From: Oscillospiraceae bacterium
Lineage (GTDB): Bacteria > Bacillota > Clostridia > Oscillospirales > Ruminococcaceae
Length of the DNA: 6,023 bases
Reading direction: 5' to 3'
Assembly (NCBI GenBank): GCA_016302655.1
Contig: JAEDNF010000106.1
Span: 1 to 6,023, forward strand
In this document: piece after piece, positions 1 through 6,023 of the stretch
How positions within the stretch are numbered: the stretch's first letter is position 1
How the letters are laid out: each line of letters opens with the position of its first letter
Notes under the pieces: generated by a model
What the model was told of the DNA's origin: nothing
Seen by the model: only the letters and a program-made list of their open reading frames with translations
Databases searched by the model: none
Program-made: the position numbers and the translations under genes

Positions 1-1206
<1,206 letters not shown>

Positions 1207-4200
1207 TTAGTCTTCGTCGCCGAAGTCGTCTGCGTCGTCACCTTCGGGGAAGTCGATATCAAAATCGTCATCATCCTTGTCGGCATAGAATTCGCTGTCG
1301 TCATCTATATCTCTTGTGATAAATCCGTCGTCGAGCGAGCCTTCTTCTGCAACATAGTCAAATGTCTCGTCGCCTGCCGCTGCGCCGTATTCATCATCTT
1401 CTTCATAAGTCTGCTTAAGATCTATCTCGTTCTTGTCTGCATCGAGCACCTTTATATCAAGACCGAGCGACTGAAGCTCCTTGAACAGTACCTTGAAGCT
1501 CTCGGGAACGCCTGCCTTAGGAACGGGCTCGCCCTTTACGATAGCTTCATAAGTCTTTACACGTCCTACGATATCGTCGGACTTGACTGTCAGTATTTCC
1601 TGAAGCGTGTAAGCAGCGCCGTACGCTTCGAGCGCCCAAACTTCCATTTCACCGAAACGCTGACCGCCGAACTGAGCTTTACCGCCCAGAGGCTGCTGTG
1701 TTACCAGCGAGTAAGGACCTGTTGAACGTGCGTGGATCTTATCGTCAACGAGGTGGTGGAGCTTAAGATAATACATATAACCGACTGTTACGGGGCTGTC
1801 GAACTTTTCACCTGTACGGCCGTCGGTAAGCTGTGTCTTGGCATCGGGGTTCATCGGAATCTTGGAGAAGTCGATGTTAGCCGTATCCTTGTCCTTGTAG
1901 TTTGCACGCTCTGCTTCAGCCTTTTCAAAGCAAGCTCTGATATCAGCCTCGTGAGCGCCGTCAAATACAGGAGTCATTATCTGCCAGTCAAGCGCCTTAC
2001 AAGCATAACCGAGGTGTACTTCAAGTACCTGACCGATGTTCATTCGTGAAGGAACGCCGAGAGGGTTCAGCACGATATCAAGCGGAGTACCGTCGGGCAG
2101 GAAAGGCATATCCTCCTGCTTTAAAATGCGGGATACGACACCCTTGTTTCCGTGACGTCCTGCCATCTTATCGCCGACAGAAATCTTACGCTTCTGAGCA
2201 ATATAGCATCTTACTACCATATTAACTCCGGGAGAAAGCTCATCGCAGTTCTGTCTTGTGAACACCTTGACATCAACGATGATACCGCTTTCGCCGTGAG
2301 GAACACGAAGCGAATTGTCTCTTACTTCTCTTGCCTTGTCGCCGAAGATAGCACGGAGAAGTCTTTCTTCTGCGGTAAGCTCGGTCTCGCCCTTGGGAGT
2401 AACCTTACCTACCATGATATCGCCGGAGTGAACCTCTGCGCCTATGCGGATGATACCTCTTTCGTCAAGGTCCTTGAGAGCGTCCTCAGATACATTGGGT
2501 ATCTCTCTTGTTATCTCTTCGGGACCGAGCTTTGTATCACGGCATTCGAGTTCGTACTCTTCTATATGGATTGATGTGTATACATCGTTGTAAACTAACT
2601 TTTCGTTGATAAGAACGGCGTCCTCGTAGTTATAACCTTCCCAGGTCATAAAGCCGATAAGTGCATTCTTACCGAGCGAAATTTCGCCCTGGCTTGTAGC
2701 GGGGCCGTCGGCAAGTACATCGCCCTTCTTTATCTCCATGCCCTTTGAAACGGCGGGGCGCTGGTTAACGCAGGTACCCTGGTTTGAACGCTTGAACTTT
2801 ATCAGCTTGTAGCTGTGCTCTACGCCCTTGTCATCGGTAACTACTATTTCATCGGCACAGCACTTTGTAACAACGCCGTCTTCCTTGGCTACTACAACTG
2901 CGCCTGAATCTACTGCTGCCTTATATTCCATACCTGTGCCGACGATAGGATTCTGTGTTACCATCAGCGGAACTGCCTGACGCTGCATGTTCGCACCCAT
3001 CAGAGCACGGTTTGCGTCATCGTTCTCAAGGAACGGGATCATAGCCGTTGCTACCGATACGACCATCTTAGGCGATACATCCATGTAGTCAACACGGGAA
3101 CGGTCAACTTCGAGTATCTCTTCACGGTAACGGGCGTTAACACGCTTTCTTGCGAATCTTCCCTGCTCGTCAAGAGGCTCGTTTGCCTGTGCTACTACGA
3201 AGTTATCTTCTACATCGGCTGTCATATAGGTTACTTCATCAAGTACAACGCCTGTCTCCTTGTCAACCTTACGGTAAGGAGCTTCGATAAAGCCGTACTT
3301 GTTTATCTTAGCGAAAGAAGCAAGGTAGGAAATAAGTCCGATGTTAGGACCTTCGGGAGTCTCGATAGGACACATTCTGCCGTAGTGAGAATAGTGTACG
3401 TCACGAACCTCGAAGCTTGCACGGTCACGGGACAGACCGCCGGGGCCGAGTGCCGAAAGTCTTCTCTTATGAGTAAGCTCGGCAAGCGGGTTGTTCTGAT
3501 CCATGAACTGTGAAAGCGGAGAAGAACCGAAGAATTCCTTGATAGCCGCAACAACAGGTCTGATATTTATCAGGGCGTTGGGAGTTATCTTATCGCCTTC
3601 CTGAGACTGAAGTCCCATACGCTCACGGATAACTCTTTCCATTCTTGCAAAGCCGATGCGGAACTGATTCTGAAGCAGCTCGCCGACACTGCGTATTCTT
3701 CTGTTGCCGAGATGGTCTATATCGTCTATCTCGCCGACGCCTTCGCAAAGGTCAATGAAATAGCTTACTGTTGCAAATATATCATCAAGAGTGATGTGCT
3801 TGGGGATAAGGTCGTCAACTCTGTTTGCAAGCTCCTCTGTCAAAGCTTCAACATCGTCGCCGCACTTGTCAAGTATCTCACGCAGTACCTTGAAGCAAAC
3901 CTTCTCGTTTATTCCGAGAGCTTCAGCGTCGATAGACTCGGGGATGTAACCCTGTATATCTACCATGCCGTTGCCGAGTACCTTGACTGCCTTTTCTTCG
4001 GAATAGATAACGCATTCCATTACGCCTGCCTGCTCAACAGCGTGAGCCTTTTCAGCGTTGATGAATTCGTTCTCGTCAACAAGGATCTCGCCTGTTGTGG
4101 GATCGATGATCGGCTGTGCAGCCTTGTGACCTGCTATTCTTGAAGCTACGCCGAGCTTCTTGTTGTACTTGTAGCGGCCGAATCTTGCAAGGTCGTATCT

Positions 4201-4995
4201 CTTTGCGTCAAAGAACAGGTTGTTAAGGTGAGTCTTGGCGGAATCAACCGTGGGGGGCTCGCCCGGTCTCAGCTTTCTGTAAACTTCAAGCAGAGCTTCT
4301 TCGGTATTCTTTGTAGCGTCCTTTTCCTGAATTGTCTGAACGATTCTGGGATCTTCGCCGAACAGGTCGATAAGATCGTCGTCGCTGCTTATACCGAGCG
4401 CACGGATAAATGTCGTTGCCGGTATCTTTCTGTTCTTATCTATACGGACATAGAATATATCGTTTGAATCCATCTCATATTCAAGCCATGCGCCTCTGTT
4501 GGGGATAACGGTTGACTTGAACAGCTTCTTGCCCGTCTTATCGTAGTCAAAGCCATAATAAACGCCGGGGGAACGAACGAGCTGTGAAACGATGACACGC
4601 TCTGCACCGTTGATAACGAAAGTACCGCTGTCTGTCATCAGAGGGAAGTCGCCCATGAATATCTCATTTTCAACGACCTCGCCCGTCTCGGTGTTCCTGA
4701 GCTGAGCTTTTACTCTTAAGGGTGCGGCGTAAGTCGTGTCACGCTCCTTGCACTCCTCAATAGTATACTTCGGGGTTTCGTCGATACGGTAATCAACGAA
4801 GCTCAGTACCAGTTTGCCGTTAGCGTCGGTTATTGAAGAAATATCCTTGAATACTTCCTTGATACCCTCGTCCAAGAACCACTGATACGAGTCCTTCTGT
4901 ATTTCAATGAGGTTAGGCATTTCCTGAACTTCATTGATCTTGGAAAAACTCATACGGGTATTTCTACCCAGCTTTACCTGCTTGACATTCACCAT
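1207..4995 (-). CDS. rpoB: DNA-directed RNA polymerase subunit beta
   Basis: Complete rpoB, 1262 aa. Beta forms one side of the RNA polymerase active-site cleft and binds rifamycins. Visible in order: N-terminus [20 protein letters not shown]; protrusion and lobe domains, including [18 protein letters not shown]; the fork/rifampicin region with [18 protein letters not shown], where D499, H509 and S514 match the wild-type residues at E. coli 516, 526 and 531; [14 protein letters not shown]; the acidic pair E791-D792 in [12 protein letters not shown] (E. coli E813-D814); the nucleotide-contacting lysines K943 and K951 in [11 protein letters not shown] (E. coli K1065 and K1073); and the C-terminal motif [19 protein letters not shown] around M1117. 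After about 1191 comes an acidic, probably disordered tail. It is shorter than E. coli RpoB (1342 aa), consistent with lacking the proteobacterial insertions. The start is ATG 4995: it gives the family N-terminus and sits 11 nt after AAGGAG. An in-frame GTG at 5007 overlaps that site and is rejected. Transcribed from the promoter at 5131-5159, with rpoC following. Confidence 0.99.
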   Translation of the reverse strand: MVNVKQVKLGRNTRMSFSKINEVQEMPNLIEIQKDSYQWFLDEGIKEVFKDISSITDANGKLVLSFVDYRIDETPKYTIEECKERDTTYAAPLRVKAQLRNTETGEVVENEIFMGDFPLMTDSGTFVINGAERVIVSQLVRSPGVYYGFDYDKTGKKLFKSTVIPNRGAWLEYEMDSNDIFYVRIDKNRKIPATTFIRALGISSDDDLIDLFGEDPRIVQTIQEKDATKNTEEALLEVYRKLRPGEPPTVDSAKTHLNNLFFDAKRYDLARFGRYKYNKKLGVASRIAGHKAAQPIIDPTTGEILVDENEFINAEKAHAVEQAGVMECVIYSEEKAVKVLGNGMVDIQGYIPESIDAEALGINEKVCFKVLREILDKCGDDVEALTEELANRVDDLIPKHITLDDIFATVSYFIDLCEGVGEIDDIDHLGNRRIRSVGELLQNQFRIGFARMERVIRERMGLQSQEGDKITPNALINIRPVVAAIKEFFGSSPLSQFMDQNNPLAELTHKRRLSALGPGGLSRDRASFEVRDVHYSHYGRMCPIETPEGPNIGLISYLASFAKINKYGFIEAPYRKVDKETGVVLDEVTYMTADVEDNFVVAQANEPLDEQGRFARKRVNARYREEILEVDRSRVDYMDVSPKMVVSVATAMIPFLENDDANRALMGANMQRQAVPLMVTQNPIVGTGMEYKAAVDSGAVVVAKEDGVVTKCCADEIVVTDDKGVEHSYKLIKFKRSNQGTCVNQRPAVSKGMEIKKGDVLADGPATSQGEISLGKNALIGFMTWEGYNYEDAVLINEKLVYNDVYTSIHIEEYELECRDTKLGPEEITREIPNVSEDALKDLDERGIIRIGAEVHSGDIMVGKVTPKGETELTAEERLLRAIFGDKAREVRDNSLRVPHGESGIIVDVKVFTRQNCDELSPGVNMVVRCYIAQKRKISVGDKMAGRHGNKGVVSRILKQEDMPFLPDGTPLDIVLNPLGVPSRMNIGQVLEVHLGYACKALDWQIMTPVFDGAHEADIRACFEKAEAERANYKDKDTANIDFSKIPMNPDAKTQLTDGRTGEKFDSPVTVGYMYYLKLHHLVDDKIHARSTGPYSLVTQQPLGGKAQFGGQRFGEMEVWALEAYGAAYTLQEILTVKSDDIVGRVKTYEAIVKGEPVPKAGVPESFKVLFKELQSLGLDIKVLDADKNEIDLKQTYEEDDEYGAAAGDETFDYVAEEGSLDDGFITRDIDDDSEFYADKDDDDFDIDFPEGDDADDFGDED

Positions 4996-5006
4996 GGGCT
5001 TTACCA

Positions 5007-5012
5007 CTCCTT
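5007..5012 (-). promoter_or_regulatory. rpoB ribosome binding site
   Basis: AAGGAG on the minus strand lies 11 nt before the ATG at 4995. Spacing is slightly long but workable. Its last G is also the first base of the in-frame GTG at 5007, so this site cannot serve that GTG, which settles the start at 4995. The TAA of the leader ORF at 5011-5124 overlaps its 5' end by two bases (TAAGGAG). Confidence 0.8.
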
Positions 5013-5124
5013 ATTTATTCGTCGGAAATAATGCATTCGGTTTTTCCGCATAAATACGGGCTTTGCGACATTTTACGCCACACTCCGTTTTATACGGAAC
5101 GCATATAAATCCATTATGATACAT
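5011..5124 (-). CDS. Possible leaderless 37-codon upstream ORF in the rpoB leader (speculative)
   Basis: An open frame starts with ATG at 5124, which is also the predicted +1 of the rpoBC promoter (7 nt beyond the -10). It runs 37 codons to a TAA at 5013-5011 that overlaps the rpoB ribosome binding site. The peptide would begin MYHNGFICVPYKTECGVKCR and end ALFPTNK, with three cysteines and several lysines and arginines. It resembles nothing I recognise. There is no Shine-Dalgarno site, so it could only be translated as a leaderless message. It is in the same frame as rpoB, separated by the stop. An open stretch of this length can arise by chance, so I regard it as a candidate only. Confidence 0.2.
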   Translation of the reverse strand: MYHNGFICVPYKTECGVKCRKARIYAEKPNALFPTNK

Positions 5125-5130
5125 TTTAGT

Positions 5131-5159
5131 ATTGTACCACATATAAATGGTAAAGTCAA
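5131..5159 (-). promoter_or_regulatory. Sigma-A (housekeeping) promoter of rpoBC
   Basis: On the minus strand, -35 TTGACT (5159-5154), a 17-bp spacer, and -10 TACAAT (5136-5131), each one base off consensus. The -10 is preceded by TGG, giving an extended -10 element. Immediately upstream the DNA is rich in A and T tracts (about 5160-5200), which could act as an UP element. Transcription is predicted to start near 5124, giving a leader of about 129 nt before the rpoB ATG. One TTTATATG octamer lies inside the spacer (5140-5147). This strong promoter fits the heavy expression expected of rpoBC. Confidence 0.88.
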
Positions 5160-5425
5160 TAGAAAAATCGCTTAACTTTTGTCTTTTTTCGCATTTTCCT
5201 ATCGTTGTTTTGACCGAAAATTTGGCATAATACCGATTTTGTTATGCAAAATTTATATGGTGATATTCCTTGTTTATATGGATAAAGCAAAGTAAATCAC
5301 AACCGGTTAGAGAGCATAATCTATCTTTGTGCAAAAAAACAAAAACGCAAGTAAATCATTGTGTATATCGACAGTTTGTATTTTAGAAGTAATTTAGTGC
5401 TTGAAAATAATAGAATAGTGTGATA
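5160..5425. other. A+T-rich intergenic DNA between divergent promoters
   Basis: This stretch of about 270 bases holds no supported gene. Besides the 5218-5254 palindrome and two octamers, it contains the 8-bp palindrome AACCGGTT (5301-5308) and a direct repeat AGTAAATCA at 5291-5299 and 5350-5358, each preceded by GCAA-like sequence and 59 bp apart. Poly-A tracts occur around 5333-5345. I see no terminator that would be needed, since both flanking genes are transcribed away from it. Confidence 0.6.
5218..5254. repeat. Imperfect 13-bp inverted repeat (operator-like palindrome)
   Basis: Arms at 5218-5230 (AAATTTGGCATAA) and 5242-5254 (TTATGCAAAATTT) match at 12 of 13 positions, separated by 11 bp. 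The centre, near 5236, lies about 77 bp upstream of the rpoB -35 and about 190 bp upstream of the rightward -10. A length and spacing of this kind suits a dimeric DNA-binding protein. It is also a possible A+T-rich hairpin followed by ATTTTC on the minus strand, but no gene upstream on that strand would need a terminator. The role is unknown. Confidence 0.5.
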
Positions 5426-5434
5426 TGCTATAAT
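5426..5434 (+). promoter_or_regulatory. Extended -10 promoter of the lipoprotein gene
   Basis: TGCTATAAT contains a perfect -10 hexamer TATAAT (5429-5434) preceded by TGn. The start site would be near 5441, leaving a 25-nt leader before the ATG at 5466. No good -35 lies at 17 bp. A TTGAAA at 5401-5406 is 22 bp from this -10, too far, though it is 17 bp from a weaker overlapping TATGCT (5424-5429). The promoter probably relies on the extended -10. Confidence 0.65.
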
Positions 5435-5452
5435 AAAATCATAAACTACTTT

Positions 5453-5457
5453 GGAGG
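5453..5457 (+). promoter_or_regulatory. Ribosome binding site of the lipoprotein gene
   Basis: A consensus GGAGG lies 8 nt before the ATG at 5466, an ideal spacing, which fixes the start of the lipoprotein gene. Confidence 0.85.
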
Positions 5458-5465
5458 ATAAGAAA

Positions 5466-6023
5466 ATGAAGAAAAAAGTTTTTGCATTATTCCTGTTGTT
5501 ATCAGTTTCTTTATTTGCATTTGCAGGATGTGCCGATACTGCCGCAAACAAAGATTATTCCGATTATAAAACCATCAATATCGAAACGGACAGACAAATT
5601 TACTCACAATTAGATGAATTGCTGGACGCTTCCGATATTGTTGTTTTGGGAAAATTCTGTTCGGATACAACGCAGGAGCTTTTGTATGAGAATAACGAAG
5701 AAAGCGGAAAGGGTACTCTTGTTGACGCCGTATCCACAAACAATATTTCTGTATCAAAGGTTCTGTACGGCAATACCGACGCTTCGCAAATCAAGGTTTC
5801 ACAGAGATATGGAGTGCTTGATGAAAGAAAGGAAATAATCACATTCAGTTCCATGCTGCCTATGGAAAAGAACGATGAATGGATTTTTTTCTTATACTAT
5901 GATAAGGATAACGACACATATTGGTGTACGGGCGACTATTGCGGAAGAATGCCTGTATACAGCGACAAGATCAAGGAAGAAACACAGAAATACCTTCAAT
6001 ATCAGAAAGATTTAGACGAATTG
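5466..6023 (+). CDS. Uncharacterised secreted lipoprotein, N-terminal 186 aa (cut by window edge)
   Basis: The frame is open from ATG 5466 to the window end (186 codons, no stop), with an ideal ribosome binding site and promoter. Residues 1-21 form a lipoprotein signal peptide: lysines at 2-4, a hydrophobic core, and a lipobox ending F19-A20-G21-C22. C22 would be lipidated and the mature protein anchored outside the membrane; phenylalanine at -3 is less usual than leucine. After a short polar linker come LDELLDASDIVVLGKF (49-64), a stretch with ISVSKVLYGN (94-103) and IKVSQRYG (109-116), then WIFFLYYDKDNDTYWCTGDYCGRMPVYSDK (139-168, two cysteines at 154 and 159). The order 'sDiVVlGk ... v.kVLyG ... 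I.V ... FfLyyd ... G' resembles beta-rich extracytoplasmic proteins of unknown function common in Clostridia. This is recognition by eye, not a database match. The end is charged and probably helical. It is divergent from rpoB and A+T-richer in codon use than rpoBC. I cannot assign a function. Confidence 0.88.
   Translation, partial: MKKKVFALFLLLSVSLFAFAGCADTAANKDYSDYKTINIETDRQIYSQLDELLDASDIVVLGKFCSDTTQELLYENNEESGKGTLVDAVSTNNISVSKVLYGNTDASQIKVSQRYGVLDERKEIITFSSMLPMEKNDEWIFFLYYDKDNDTYWCTGDYCGRMPVYSDKIKEETQKYLQYQKDLDEL

Larger units (their letters stand above)
4996..5124 (-). promoter_or_regulatory. rpoB 5' leader with two short stem-loops
   Basis: Predicted untranslated leader of about 129 nt between the start site near 5124 and the rpoB ATG. 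Two small hairpins can be drawn on the minus-strand RNA: UUCCGU with ACGGAG around a 5-nt AUAAA loop (5083-5099), and CCGUA with UGCGG around a 4-nt loop (5046-5059). Neither is followed by a U-run, so no attenuator is supported. I do not recognise an L10-type ribosomal protein leader or a known riboswitch. An open frame of 37 codons also spans nearly all of it. Confidence 0.5.
5102..5280. repeat. Four TTTATATG octamers in the divergent intergenic region
   Basis: The octamer TTTATATG (or its complement CATATAAA) occurs at 5102-5109 and 5140-5147 in minus orientation and at 5252-5259 and 5273-5280 in plus orientation. The two plus copies are 21 bp apart, about two helical turns. The 5140 copy sits in the spacer of the rpoB promoter. 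Two further copies flank the rpoC ribosome binding site (1118-1125 and 1159-1166). I found none inside rpoB. This could be a binding motif or simply A+T-rich bias. Confidence 0.35.

Noticed and set aside
3303..3554. Minus-strand 83-codon frame inside rpoB.
   Set aside because: It overlaps the conserved rifampicin region of rpoB in another frame and has no supporting signals.
4996..5007. GTG at 5007 as the rpoB start (four extra residues, MVKP).
   Set aside because: Its first base is the last base of the AAGGAG ribosome binding site, so that site cannot serve it. ATG 4995 gives the usual family N-terminus.
5046..5099. Riboswitch or attenuator in the rpoB leader.
   Set aside because: The hairpins are short, no U-run follows them, and I recognise no known ligand-binding core.
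5218..5260. The 5218-5254 palindrome as an intrinsic terminator.
   Set aside because: The stem is A+T-rich with no GC-rich base, the U-run is short, and no transcript from either neighbour is expected to end here.
5273..5302. A second leftward rpoB promoter, TTGTGA (5302-5297), 18-bp spacer, TATAAA (5278-5273).
   Set aside because: The -35 matches at only four of six bases, and A+T-rich DNA yields such matches easily. The promoter at 5131-5159 is far better and nearer.
5321..5854. Minus-strand frames (5321-5551, 5575-5757, 5600-5854) and a plus-strand frame (5614-5838) over the lipoprotein gene.
   Set aside because: They overlap the lipoprotein gene, which has a promoter, an ideal ribosome binding site, a signal peptide and a lipobox. 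The others have none of these.

Overview
The window looks like a housekeeping locus from a low-to-medium GC Gram-positive bacterium of the class Clostridia, most likely a Ruminococcaceae-type (Oscillospirales) gut anaerobe. The reasons are the RpoB N-terminus ([20 protein letters not shown]), the absence of the large insertions found in proteobacterial RpoB, Firmicutes-style GGAGG ribosome binding sites, and sigma-A-like promoters in A+T-rich spacers. The genus is inferred from sequence resemblance only.

Layout. Positions 1-1129 (minus strand) hold the first 376 codons of rpoC, cut by the left window edge. A 77-base gap (1130-1206) separates it from rpoB (4995-1207, minus strand, 1262 aa). 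Positions 4996-5465 are an A+T-rich divergent intergenic region. It contains a near-consensus extended -10 sigma-A promoter firing leftward into rpoBC, with a leader of about 129 nt, and an extended -10 promoter firing rightward. Positions 5466-6023 (plus strand) are the first 186 codons of an uncharacterised secreted lipoprotein gene that runs off the right edge.

Function. rpoB and rpoC encode the beta and beta-prime subunits, which together form the RNA polymerase active centre. They are co-oriented and presumably one operon driven by the promoter at 5131-5159. No rplL or other ribosomal protein gene lies directly upstream of rpoB; the neighbour is the divergent lipoprotein gene, so rpoBC here appears to have its own promoter. 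No functional link between the lipoprotein and RNA polymerase is evident.

I see no mobile element, CRISPR array, tRNA or rRNA, and no new multi-gene system. The more unusual signals are in the non-coding DNA: a possible leaderless 37-codon upstream ORF filling the rpoB leader, a long imperfect palindrome at 5218-5254, and a recurring TTTATATG octamer found only at the gene borders. RpoB also carries a strongly acidic C-terminal tail.
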